This document shows, one piece after another, positions 13,151-20,051 of a DNA stretch of 20,051 nt; the stretch's first letter is position 1, and every line of letters begins with the position of its first letter. Made by a program: the position numbers and the translations under genes. This DNA comes from Actinomycetes bacterium (GTDB taxonomy: Bacteria; Actinomycetota; Acidimicrobiia; Acidimicrobiales; Microtrichaceae), in assembly GCA_023437745.1 (NCBI GenBank), contig JAEZFI010000259.1, positions 1-20,051 of the forward strand, read 5' to 3'. The notes under the pieces were generated by a model, which searched no databases, was not told where the DNA came from, and was given only the letters and a program-made list of their open reading frames with translations.

Positions 13151-14380
13151 GTGGACATCGGTGACTCGCCGGAGCAGGCAGCCTTCAGGGCGGAGGTCAG
13201 GGCGTTCCTGGACGCGCACGCCGAGCTGAAGCGCGGCGACGAGCGGGACTGGTCCCGCAACGGCGCGTCGACGGACCCCCGGATCAGCGCCGACTTCCGG
13301 CGTCGGTGCCAGGAGTGGCAGCGGACGCTGTTCGACAAGGGCTGGGCGGGGATCACGTGGCCCGAGCGGTTCGGCGGGCGCGGCGGCACCGCTGCGCAGC
13401 AGATGATCTTCAACCAGGAGCTGGCGCGGTACGACGCGACGAGCGGGTTCCTCACCGCCGCGCAGGCGCTCGTCGGCCCGACCCTCATGCAGCACGGGAC
13501 GCCCGAGCAGCAGGCCCGCTACGTGAAGCCGCTGCTGCGGGGCGACGAGATCTGGTGCCAGCTCTTCAGCGAGCCCGGCGCCGGCAGCGACCTCTCGACC
13601 CTGGGGTGCCGCGCCGTGCGCGACGGCGACGAGTTCGTGGTGACGGGTCAGAAGGTCTGGACCAGCCAGGCGCAGCACGCGCAGTTCGGCATCCTGCTGA
13701 CGCGCACCGATCCCGACGTCCCGAAGCACGACGGCATCACCTTCCTCATCGTCGACATGGCGTCGCCCGGGATCGAGGTCCGCCCGCTGGTGCAGGCGCA
13801 GGGCGTCGCCCACTTCAACGAGGTCTTCCTCGACGAGGTGCGCATCCCGGTGAGCAACGTCGTCGGCGAGATCGACGGCGGCTGGAAGGTCGCGCGGACG
13901 ACGCTCCGCAACGAGAGCTCGATGATCTCGGGCGCCGGCCAGGCGACCACCTTCGTCGCGGTCCGGAGCACGGCCGAGCGGATGGGGCGGACGAGCGATC
14001 CGCACGTCCGCCAGGAGCTGGCTCGCGTGTGGACCAACGAGCAGGTGCTCCGCTACCTCCAGCTCCGCACGCAGACGGCGGTGGTGACGGGTCGGCGCGA
14101 CGTCGCGGTGCACGGGTCGCTGATGAAGAACTTCTTCACCCGTTCCCTCTCGCACCGGGTCACGCTCGCCGTCGACCTCCTGGGCCCCGAGGGGATGCTC
14201 TGGGACGACGCCGAAGGGGGAGGGTTCTGGCAGTACCAGTGCCTGAACCAGTTCGCGTCCCGCATCGGGGGCGGGACGGAAGAGGTGCACAGGAACAACC
14301 TCGCCGAGCAGGCCCTGGGCCTCCCGCGCGAGCAGCGGTCCGACCTGGACGTCCCGTGGAAGGACGTCCCGAAGAGTTGA
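13151..14380 (+). CDS. Acyl-CoA dehydrogenase
   Basis: A 409-residue acyl-CoA dehydrogenase with all domains: N-terminal helices (SPEQAAFRAEVRAFLDAH), GITWPERFGGRGG, the flavin-binding block CQLFSEPGAGSDLSTL (136-151), GQKVWTSQAQHAQFG, FNEVFLDEVRIP, and the C-terminal GGGTEEVHRNNLAEQALGLPRE. Glu 255 in NESSM lies where a FadE26-type catalytic base is expected, by eye. It resembles mycobacterial FadE proteins acting on bulky or branched acyl-CoAs; the substrate is unknown. The KstR-type box in its promoter suggests a steroid or side-chain substrate. The GTG at 13151 is chosen for its fit to the -10 element and the protein start; the open frame upstream to 11948 is antisense to DUF2804. An SDR gene follows 42 bases later. 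Confidence 0.9.
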   Translation: MDIGDSPEQAAFRAEVRAFLDAHAELKRGDERDWSRNGASTDPRISADFRRRCQEWQRTLFDKGWAGITWPERFGGRGGTAAQQMIFNQELARYDATSGFLTAAQALVGPTLMQHGTPEQQARYVKPLLRGDEIWCQLFSEPGAGSDLSTLGCRAVRDGDEFVVTGQKVWTSQAQHAQFGILLTRTDPDVPKHDGITFLIVDMASPGIEVRPLVQAQGVAHFNEVFLDEVRIPVSNVVGEIDGGWKVARTTLRNESSMISGAGQATTFVAVRSTAERMGRTSDPHVRQELARVWTNEQVLRYLQLRTQTAVVTGRRDVAVHGSLMKNFFTRSLSHRVTLAVDLLGPEGMLWDDAEGGGFWQYQCLNQFASRIGGGTEEVHRNNLAEQALGLPREQRSDLDVPWKDVPKS

Positions 14381-14385
14381 TCCGG

Positions 14386-14401
14386 GCCCGCGAGCGCGGG
14401 C
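14386..14401 (+). terminator. Small intercistronic hairpin
   Basis: GCCCGCG-AG-CGCGGGC, a 7-bp palindrome between the dehydrogenase stop and the SDR ribosome binding site. It may be an attenuating or mRNA-processing hairpin rather than a full terminator, since the two genes look co-transcribed. Confidence 0.4.
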
Positions 14402-14422
14402 TCAGGGGGAGCGAGGGGTGAC

Positions 14423-15238
14423 ATGACAGGACTGCTGGACGGTCGCACGGCCGTCGTGACCGGCATCGGACCCGGCATGGGGCGTGACATCTCGCTCGCG
14501 CTCGCGCGGGAGGGCGCCGACCTGCTGCTCGTCGGGCGGAGCGATCGCCACATGCCCGGGGTGGCCGCAGAGGTCGAGGCGCTGGGGCGCCGAGCCGTGT
14601 CCGTGCAGGCCGACGTGGCGAAGCCGGAGGACTGCGCCGCGGTGGCCGAGGTGGTCGAGACGGCGCTCGGCGGCGAGCTCGACATCCTCGTGAACAGCGC
14701 GTTCCACGCCGGCCGGATGGAGCCGTTCGCCGAGGCGGACCTCGCCAAATGGCGGCGCCCGATGGACATCAACTACTTCGGCACGCTGCAGCTGACCCAG
14801 GCGCTGCTGCCGGCGCTCCGAGCGGCCGGTCGGGCCCGCGAGGACGCCAGGATCATCATGGTCAACACGATGTCCGTGCAGCACCTCGAGGCGAACCACG
14901 GCTCGTACGCCGGGTCGAAGGCGGCGCTCGCAGCCGTCACCAAGACCCTCGCACTCGAGTTGGGCGCCGACCACATCCGCGTCAACGCGGTGCACCCCGG
15001 CTACATCTGGGGCGACAACGTGCGGATCTACTTCGAGATGCAGGCGGCGGAGCGCGGGGCCGACGCCACGTGGGAGGACGTGTACGCGGAGCGGGCCTCC
15101 GAGACGGCCCTCGGGTACCTGCCGCACTCGTCGGAGATCGCAGGAGCCGTGGTCTTCTTCGCCTCGCCGCTCGCCAAGTGCGTGACGGGCACGGCGCTCC
15201 CCGTGAACGCCGGCCACTGGATGGCGCCCTCGGCGTGA
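14423..15238 (+). CDS. Short-chain dehydrogenase/reductase (SDR)
   Basis: A 271-residue classical SDR. The dinucleotide-binding motif is TGIGPGMG (13-20), DVAKPED follows the fourth strand, and LVNSA replaces the usual NNAG (Asn 91). Asn 117 in DINYFGT and the catalytic Ser 151, Tyr 162 and Lys 166 (SVQHL...SYAGSK) are all present. The GRSDRHM stretch after strand 2 has an Arg and no acidic residue at the strand end, which slightly favours NADP(H). The substrate is probably a hydroxyacyl-CoA or steroid alcohol, given the upstream acyl-CoA dehydrogenase and KstR-type control, but this is inference. GAGGGG four bases before the ATG sets the start. It is likely co-transcribed with the dehydrogenase. 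Confidence 0.9.
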   Translation: MTGLLDGRTAVVTGIGPGMGRDISLALAREGADLLLVGRSDRHMPGVAAEVEALGRRAVSVQADVAKPEDCAAVAEVVETALGGELDILVNSAFHAGRMEPFAEADLAKWRRPMDINYFGTLQLTQALLPALRAAGRAREDARIIMVNTMSVQHLEANHGSYAGSKAALAAVTKTLALELGADHIRVNAVHPGYIWGDNVRIYFEMQAAERGADATWEDVYAERASETALGYLPHSSEIAGAVVFFASPLAKCVTGTALPVNAGHWMAPSA

Positions 15239-15252
15239 CGCCCTCGCGCGGG

Positions 15253-15268
15253 CCGGGACCATCCCCGG
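15253..15268 (+). terminator. Weak hairpin after the SDR gene
   Basis: CCGGG and CCCGG flank a 6-base loop 15 bases after the SDR stop. A 5-bp stem without a T-run is only weak support for termination. Confidence 0.3.
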
Positions 15269-15332
15269 TGCGCAGAACGGCCGTCAGTACGCTTCCGGCG
15301 TGCGATGTGTCGGTAGTTCGGGCTGATCGGCT

Positions 15333-17996
15333 GTGGCTGACCTCGACGCGTCAGGGGACCTCGAGGCCCGCTACCGCCGGGCGCTGGACGACCCGGAGGG
15401 TCGGCTCGACGAACTGCTCGAGCTGAGCCTCGACTATGGCCGCTCCCTCGTGGAGCACGAGCCCGACCACGCGACCGACGTGCTCGAGACGGCCTGCGCG
15501 CTGCTCGGCGACGCGCCCGGCGCGGCGCACCTCGCCGTCGCCGTCGAGCTGACCGGGGCGCTGGCCCGCGTCCGGCGCCGGGTGGGCGACGTCGTGGGGG
15601 AGTACGAGGCGCGGAGCCGCCAGCTCCGCCTGCTCAGGTTGCTGCCCGTCGACGAGGCGTGGGACCGGATCACGAGCACCACCCGGCGCCTGGTGTGGCT
15701 CGACCTCGCCGCCGACCGGGTCGACGACGGGCTGCTGCTGCTGGTCGAGCGCGCCCGCTCCGTCGTGGCCGAGGACGACCGCGCCCGGTTCGACGCTGCG
15801 GTCGTGGAGCTCACCCACTGGGTCGGCAGCGTGATCGCCGGGCCGTCCGTCTCGTCGGCGATCGCCGAGCTGATGAGGGTGACGCGTGCGGGGCACGGCG
15901 CACCGGATCGTGAGGCCGCCCTGTCGGCGTCGTTGGCGGCGTTGCACCTCACAGCCGGCGACGTCGAGCTCGCCGCCGCCCACGTGCGGCGAGCCGCTGC
16001 CCTTGCCGCGTCGGGGGACGACGCGCCGTTCGTGTGCCGCTGGGTCGATGCGATGGTCGCCGTGGCGCAGGGCGAGGTCGGGCGGGCGCTCCCCGCGCTC
16101 GAGGCGCTGGTGGCGCAGGTGCCGGCCGAGGCCGGGTCGAGCCTGCACCTCGAGCTGCTCGGGTGGCTCGGCGAGGCACGTCTGGCGTCGGGGGATGCCC
16201 AGGGCGCGCGTGCGGCGCTGGTCGGGGCGGCGTCCTTCGACGTCGGAGCGGAACGCCGGCTCGCCCGGGTCCACGAGCTGCTCGCCGAGCTGGAGCGCTC
16301 GGACGGCGGGATGGCGGCTGCGTACGAGCACCTGCTGTCGTGCCGGCGGTACGAGGCCAGGTTCCTGTTGCGGACGGCGCGCGCCGCGGATCGCCGACAG
16401 GCGATGCTCCGGCCGGTCACCCTCATCCATCCACCAAGGCTCGCCGAGGCGTCGCCCGAGGTCGACGGTGCCCACCGCGCCGGCGACTGGACGGGTCGCT
16501 CCGATCTGTTCCGGCGCGCCGCGCACCCTGGTGCCCCTGCCGCGTCGGAGGGTGAACCGATCGTGCCCGACGTCGTCACCGCCCCACGCATCGAGGTGGG
16601 GGAGCGGGACGACAGGGTCTCGTCGCTCGAGGACCTCGTCGACTCGCGGACCCGCGAGCTCGAGCAGGCGCTCATCGATCTGCGCGACCTCTCGCACCGG
16701 TCCGAGATGGACCAGCTGACGGGGCTCATCAACCGGGCCCGCCTGCGATCGCTCCTCGCGGAGATGGCGGGGCAGGGGACGGCGGTGTCGGTCCTCTCCA
16801 TCGACGTCGATCGGTTCGGGCGCCTGAACGAGTCGCTCGGGCACGACATCGGCGACCAGCTCCTCGTCGAGATCGCCCGCCGCCTCCGCCGAATCGCCCG
16901 CACGGCTGACGTCGTGGGGCGCTGGGGCAGCGACGAGTTCGTCGTCGTGCTGGTCGGGACGGTGGACGAAGCCGAGGTCCGCGCTGCGGCCGAGGCGGTC
17001 GTCGCGGCCATCGCCGTGCCGTGGCGCTCACCCGCCGACGAGCGCGTCGTGCCGTCCGCGTGCGTCGGGGTGGTCGCCGTGCCCGACGGGGTGGTCGACG
17101 CCGACCTGGTGCTGCGACAGGCGGACGCCGCCCGCCAGCAGGCCAAGCAGAGCGGGCTCGGCCGGGTCGAGTGGTTCGGGCACGAGCTGAGCGACGTCGC
17201 CCGGCGCCGGTTCGACACCGAGCTGCTGATCCGCGACGCCCTCGCCGAGGGATGGTTCGAGCTCTACTTCCAGCCCGTGCACCCGAACTCCGACCGCGAC
17301 CCGATGTCGGCCGAGGCGCTGATCCGCATGCACCACCCGGACGGGCGGCTGCTGGCCCCGGGAGCGTTCCTCGACGTCGCCGAGGACACCGGGCTCGCCC
17401 AGCCGATCGGCGAATGGGTGATCGACGAGACGGCCCGGATCGCGGCGCGCTGGTCCCGGTCCGGGGTCCCGTTCCGGGTCGCCCTGAACGTCTCGGCGTC
17501 CCAGCTCGACGACGGCTTCGTGGACCTCGTGGACGGGTCGCTCGCCCGACACGACCTGGCGCCGGAGCGGCTCATGATCGAGCTGACCGAGCACACGCTG
17601 CTGGAGGCCGACGCCGGTCAGGTGGCGTCGATCACCGCGCTGCGCGACCGCGGGATCGGACTGGCGCTCGACGACTTCGGCACCGCCTACTCCTCGCTCA
17701 ACCACCTGCGGCGCTTCCCGGTGGACGTGGTCAAGATCGATCGGAGCTTCGTCGCCGGCATCTGCCACGACCCGCACGACCACGCGATCGTCGCGGCCGT
17801 CGTGCAGCTGTCCCTCGCCTTCGGCTTCCGGGTGATCGCCGAGGGGATCGAGACCGCCGAGCAGCTCGACGCCCAGCGCCGCCTGGGGTGCCACGGTGCG
17901 CAGGGCTACCTCATCGGCCCGCCTCGACCGGCGGATGCCTTCGAGCGCCTGCTGTCGTCGCGCGAGCTGGTGGGCGTCCTGCTGCGCACGGCGTAG
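15333..17996 (+). CDS. Cytoplasmic TPR-like / degenerate GGDEF (GSDEF) / EAL protein
   Basis: 887 residues, no transmembrane helix. Residues ~1-350 are Ala/Leu/Arg-rich paired helices of TPR or transcription-regulator-sensor style (HVRRAAALAASGDDAPF, LLGWLGEARLASGDAQGARAAL). A Pro/Ala linker (~360-425) and a coiled-coil-like helix (428-455, SSLEDLVDSRTRELEQALIDL) lead into the GGDEF domain. Its signature reads GSDEF (532-536), with Ser for the second Gly, while the inhibitory RxxD site is kept (RTAD, 523-526). The EAL domain is intact by motif: EAL (661-663), NVSASQL, IELTEH, DDFGTAYSSL, VKIDRSF, AEGIET and QGYLIGPP. The best guess is a c-di-GMP phosphodiesterase whose GGDEF half binds nucleotide as a regulator. 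The GTG start at 15333 has no clear ribosome binding site; no nearby better start was seen. Confidence 0.9.
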   Translation: MADLDASGDLEARYRRALDDPEGRLDELLELSLDYGRSLVEHEPDHATDVLETACALLGDAPGAAHLAVAVELTGALARVRRRVGDVVGEYEARSRQLRLLRLLPVDEAWDRITSTTRRLVWLDLAADRVDDGLLLLVERARSVVAEDDRARFDAAVVELTHWVGSVIAGPSVSSAIAELMRVTRAGHGAPDREAALSASLAALHLTAGDVELAAAHVRRAAALAASGDDAPFVCRWVDAMVAVAQGEVGRALPALEALVAQVPAEAGSSLHLELLGWLGEARLASGDAQGARAALVGAASFDVGAERRLARVHELLAELERSDGGMAAAYEHLLSCRRYEARFLLRTARAADRRQAMLRPVTLIHPPRLAEASPEVDGAHRAGDWTGRSDLFRRAAHPGAPAASEGEPIVPDVVTAPRIEVGERDDRVSSLEDLVDSRTRELEQALIDLRDLSHRSEMDQLTGLINRARLRSLLAEMAGQGTAVSVLSIDVDRFGRLNESLGHDIGDQLLVEIARRLRRIARTADVVGRWGSDEFVVVLVGTVDEAEVRAAAEAVVAAIAVPWRSPADERVVPSACVGVVAVPDGVVDADLVLRQADAARQQAKQSGLGRVEWFGHELSDVARRRFDTELLIRDALAEGWFELYFQPVHPNSDRDPMSAEALIRMHHPDGRLLAPGAFLDVAEDTGLAQPIGEWVIDETARIAARWSRSGVPFRVALNVSASQLDDGFVDLVDGSLARHDLAPERLMIELTEHTLLEADAGQVASITALRDRGIGLALDDFGTAYSSLNHLRRFPVDVVKIDRSFVAGICHDPHDHAIVAAVVQLSLAFGFRVIAEGIETAEQLDAQRRLGCHGAQGYLIGPPRPADAFERLLSSRELVGVLLRTA

Positions 17997-18010
17997 CGCC
18001 GCCCTCACCT

Positions 18011-18062
18011 CCGAACCCGGCCGGATGTCGGTGGCGGAGCACCGAGATCCGGCCAGGTTCGG
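18011..18062. terminator. Bidirectional terminator between convergent genes
   Basis: CCGAACC-c-GGCCGGAT (18011-18026) pairs with ATCCGGCC-a-GGTTCGG (18047-18062): 15 pairs with one mismatch. The 20-base loop contains a further CGGTG/CACCG stem. It sits between the EAL-protein stop (17996) and the SRPBCC stop (18074) and would serve both directions. Confidence 0.75.
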
Positions 18063-18073
18063 GCGGTGTCGTG

Positions 18074-18556
18074 TCAGACGAGCGTGGCGATGTACTCGTC
18101 GAACTTCACGAAGCTGCTCTGCATCCCCGCCTGGGCCTCGGGGTTCAGGAACATCGTCGGGATGTTGGTCTGGTGCGTGATCGTCTGGGTCGTGCCGTCG
18201 CCGAGGTCGGTGAAGGTGATCGCTGTCGTCATGCCGCCGGCCGGGCCGGGTTCGGTGAAGACCAGTCGCTCGGGGACGACGACCTCCACGAACACACCCC
18301 GCATCGGGTACTCCTCGCCCGTCTCGTCGTTCACCATGATCGTCTCGAACACGCCGCCGGGGCGGAGGTCGACGGTGATCTTGTCGAGCGGCGTGTGCGC
18401 GCCCTTCGGCCCCCAGAAGTGGGTCAGGTGCTCGGGTGTCGTCATGCACTCGAAGACCAGCTCACGCGGCGCCCTCATGATGCGGGTGTAGGTGATCTCG
18501 CCGAGCTCGATCTCGTCGGTCGTGCCGGTGTCGCTGCTGGTGTTGGTGTCGCTCAT
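18074..18556 (-). CDS. SRPBCC (AHSA1-like) domain protein
   Basis: A 160-residue SRPBCC/START-superfamily protein of the AHSA1 (activator of Hsp90 ATPase homologue) type. After a Ser/Thr/Asp-rich start, the family pattern appears: ITYTRIMRAPRELVFECMTTPEHLTHFWGPKG (21-52), LRPGGVFETIM, YPMRGVFVEVVVPERLVFT, TAITFTDLGDGTTQTITHQT and the C-terminal helix MQSSFVKFDEYIATLV. The fold forms a hydrophobic cavity; the ligand is unknown. Bacterial members are commonly paired with an ArsR regulator, as here: its ATG overlaps the regulator's stop by four bases (ATGA), so the two are coupled. Expression should follow the regulator's own promoter. Confidence 0.9.
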   Translation of the reverse strand: MSDTNTSSDTGTTDEIELGEITYTRIMRAPRELVFECMTTPEHLTHFWGPKGAHTPLDKITVDLRPGGVFETIMVNDETGEEYPMRGVFVEVVVPERLVFTEPGPAGGMTTAITFTDLGDGTTQTITHQTNIPTMFLNPEAQAGMQSSFVKFDEYIATLV

Positions 18557-18921
18557 GGTCCCGTGTCCTTCGTGTCGTTGGTGGGTCGCTTCGTGTTGGC
18601 CCGCTGGAGGTCTCGCAGGTGCTGTTCGAGCTGGTCGAACCGGTCCTTCCACACGTCGCGGTGGCGGTCGATCCAGTCGACGGCGTGCTCGAGGGGCGCC
18701 GCTTCGAACCGGCACGGCCGGAACTGGGCGTGCTGCCCGCGGGTGATGAGACCCGCCCGCTCGAGCACCTTGAGGTGCTTCGAGACGGCTTGGAGGCTCA
18801 TGTCGAACGGTTCCGCCAGCTCGTTCACCGAGGCCTCGCCCTCCGCGAGCCGGGCAAGGATCGCCCGTCGGGTGGGATCGGCCAGTGCGGCGAAGGTGAG
18901 GCTGAGGGGATCGTCCGGCAT
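18553..18921 (-). CDS. ArsR-family winged-helix transcriptional regulator
   Basis: A 122-residue repressor. It carries FAALADPTRRAILARLAEGEASVNELAEPFDMSLQAVSKHLKVLERAGLI (10-59), the full ArsR winged helix-turn-helix with recognition helix around 42-53, followed by a wing and a long charged C-terminal helix for dimerisation. The metal-binding Cys pair of ArsR/SmtB is absent (one Cys, residue 70), so the inducer is probably not a metal. It belongs to the subgroup encoded with SRPBCC proteins. A perfect 32-bp palindrome starts eight bases upstream of the ATG and is the likely autoregulatory operator. No ribosome binding site is visible, so a very short leader is possible. Confidence 0.92.
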   Translation of the reverse strand: MPDDPLSLTFAALADPTRRAILARLAEGEASVNELAEPFDMSLQAVSKHLKVLERAGLITRGQHAQFRPCRFEAAPLEHAVDWIDRHRDVWKDRFDQLEQHLRDLQRANTKRPTNDTKDTGP

Positions 18922-18928
18922 CTGCTTG

Positions 18929-18960
18929 TCAACCTATCAGTTGATCAACTGATAGGTTGA
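18929..18960. promoter_or_regulatory. Perfect 32-bp palindromic operator of the ArsR-SRPBCC operon
   Basis: The half site TCAACCTATCAGTTGA (18929-18944) is followed directly by its exact reverse complement (18945-18960). It is AT-richer than its surroundings and sits between the ArsR gene and ligD-like gene. Each half also contains related sub-motifs (TCAAC.TAT / CAGTTGA). A dimeric or tetrameric ArsR binding here would block its own promoter. Confidence 0.75.
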
Positions 18961-18988
18961 GCATCGCGAGGACGCTCTGCGATGTCAA
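18960..18988 (-). promoter_or_regulatory. Promoter of the ArsR-SRPBCC operon
   Basis: On the minus strand TTGACA (18988-18983) and GATGCT (18965-18960) are 17 bases apart, placing the start near 18953 inside the palindrome. An alternative -10, TAGGTT (18936-18931), within the palindrome would give a nearly leaderless transcript. Confidence 0.5.
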
Positions 18989-18996
18989 GCGCGTCG

Positions 18997-19002
18997 TAGA
19001 GT
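18997..19002 (+). promoter_or_regulatory. -10 element of a leaderless promoter for the LigD-type polymerase gene
   Basis: TAGAGT fits TAnnnT and ends six bases before the ATG at 19009, so transcription should begin at or next to the start codon. No ribosome binding site is present. No clear -35 element was found. Confidence 0.45.
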
Positions 19003-19008
19003 CGTCGG

Positions 19009-20022
19009 ATGGCGAACCCGGCCATCGAGGTGGAGGCGGCCGGCCGAGCCGTCCGTGTGTCGAACCCCGACAAGGTCTTCTTCTCGGCCGAAGGGCTCAC
19101 CAAGGGCGATCTCGTGCGCTACTACCTGGCCGTCGGGGAGGGCGCGCTCCGAGGCGTGCGCAGCCGGCCCACGGTGATGAAGCGGTTCCCCGACGGGGCC
19201 GAGGGCAAGTTCTTCTTCCAGAAGCGAGTGCCCACGTCACGGCCCGACTGGCTGCAGACCGCCGTGGTCGCGTTCCCCAGCGGCCGCACCGCCGAGGAGC
19301 TCTGCCCTGTCGACGTGGCCCACATCATCTGGGCCGTGAACCTCGGGTGCATCGACCTGAACCCGTGGGCCATTCGGAAGTGGGACCTGGCCTGCCCCGA
19401 CGAGCTGCGCGTCGACCTCGATCCGCAGCCCGGGCTGCCGTTCGACGCAGTGCGCACGGTGGCCCTCGAGGTCCGGGACGTCCTCACGGAGCACGGCATG
19501 GTCGGCTACCCGAAGACCTCCGGGTCGCGCGGGATCCACGTGAACATCCGCATCCACCCCCGCTGGAGCTTCACCGAGGTGCGTCGCGCCGCGCTGGCGC
19601 TCGCTCGCGAGGTGGAGCGCCGCCTTCCCGGCCTGGCCACGTCGAAGTGGTGGAAGGAGGAGCGGGGCGACGCAGTCTTCATCGACTACAACCAGAACGC
19701 CCGGGACCGGACCGTGGCCTCGGCGTACTCGGTGCGCCCGTCGCCGCACGGGTACGTCTCGGCGCCGCTCACCTGGGACGAGGTCCCCGACGCGGCGATC
19801 GAGGACTTCACGATGGCGACCGTCGCCGCTCGCTTCGCCGCGGGGATCGACCCGGACGCCGGCATCGACGACCAGCCCTACTCGCTGCAGCCGCTGCTCG
19901 ACCTGGCCGCCCGCGACGAGGCCGAGGGCCTCGGCGACGCCCCGTGGCCGCCGAGCTTCCCCAAGGCGGAGGGCGAGCCCCGACGGGTCCAGCCGAGCCG
20001 GGCCCGCCGCGACCCCGACTGA
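19009..20022 (+). CDS. Stand-alone LigD-type polymerase/primase domain protein
   Basis: A 337-residue archaeo-eukaryotic primase-polymerase (LigD PolDom) protein without ligase or 3'-phosphoesterase domains. Diagnostic motifs: KVFFSAEGLTKGDLVRYYLAV (22-42), KRFPDG..GKFFFQKRVP, the catalytic metal-binding DLDP (Asp 136 and Asp 138), SGSRGIHV (171-178), and FIDYNQNARDRTVASAYSVRP with the third Asp at 226. The family adds ribonucleotides or fills gaps in non-homologous end joining and related repair; actinobacteria often carry such stand-alone copies beside a full LigD. The last ~40 residues are Pro/Arg-rich and probably disordered. It is divergent from the ArsR operon. No Ku or ligase gene is in the window, so its repair pathway is inferred from the family only. 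Confidence 0.9.
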   Translation: MANPAIEVEAAGRAVRVSNPDKVFFSAEGLTKGDLVRYYLAVGEGALRGVRSRPTVMKRFPDGAEGKFFFQKRVPTSRPDWLQTAVVAFPSGRTAEELCPVDVAHIIWAVNLGCIDLNPWAIRKWDLACPDELRVDLDPQPGLPFDAVRTVALEVRDVLTEHGMVGYPKTSGSRGIHVNIRIHPRWSFTEVRRAALALAREVERRLPGLATSKWWKEERGDAVFIDYNQNARDRTVASAYSVRPSPHGYVSAPLTWDEVPDAAIEDFTMATVAARFAAGIDPDAGIDDQPYSLQPLLDLAARDEAEGLGDAPWPPSFPKAEGEPRRVQPSRARRDPD

Positions 20023-20051
20023 CCGCCCTCCCTCGCTGCCCGCCGTTCTGT

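Noticed and set aside
12029..14290. A 753-codon open frame on the minus strand
   Set aside because: Only 12029-13057 encodes the DUF2804 protein. The upstream part is antisense to a clear acyl-CoA dehydrogenase and has arginine/valine-rich low-complexity translation typical of high-GC shadow frames.
1..20051. Mobile element, CRISPR array, tRNA or phage genes
   Set aside because: No transposase or integrase motifs, no regularly spaced direct repeats and no tRNA-like cloverleaf were seen. Codon use looks uniform across the window.

Overview
The window is very GC-rich DNA with GTG/TTG starts, leaderless-looking promoters and strong hairpins lacking U-tracts. It carries aerobic steroid-catabolism genes best known from Mycobacterium and Rhodococcus. 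Several exported proteins have Thr-rich 'TTTTxP'-type linkers. Together this suggests an actinobacterium, probably of the Acidimicrobiia type rather than a mycobacterium; the class assignment is inference.

Left part (1-6110). The N-terminal end of a lipoprotein gene (- strand) runs off the left edge. It is followed by a tight operon of three genes with 4-base GTGA overlaps, recognisable as ipdA-ipdB-ipdC (steroid C/D ring degradation). ipdC converges on a gene for a putative zinc-metallopeptidase lipoprotein. Divergent from that is a two-gene operon encoding paired acyl-CoA dehydrogenase subunits (FadE31-like, then FadE32/33-like), ending in a hairpin.

Middle (6190-10530). A multi-pass membrane GGDEF-EAL cyclic-di-GMP enzyme is followed by a convergent, overlapping gene of uncertain function. 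Then comes a thiolase that matches FadA6, the thiolase acting after IpdAB. A very long imperfect hairpin follows fadA6.

Right part (10632-20051). Here lie a secreted helical-repeat protein, a four-helix membrane protein, a DUF2804 protein (- strand), and, divergent from it, an acyl-CoA dehydrogenase behind a KstR-type operator. An SDR dehydrogenase, a cytoplasmic TPR-like/GSDEF/EAL protein, an ArsR regulator plus SRPBCC protein pair (- strand), and a stand-alone LigD-type primase-polymerase complete the window.

Functional picture: ipdABC, the fadE31/32-type pair and fadA6 correspond to consecutive steps that open steroid ring C and beta-oxidise the product. EchA20, IpdF, FadE30, FadD3 and a KstR2 gene are not in the window, and no KstR2-type operator was seen. 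Instead ipdA and fadE31 share a CTGACG-type dyad, and the second dehydrogenase has a KstR-type box. No gap between genes exceeds 200 bases. I found no tRNA, rRNA, CRISPR array, insertion sequence or phage gene.
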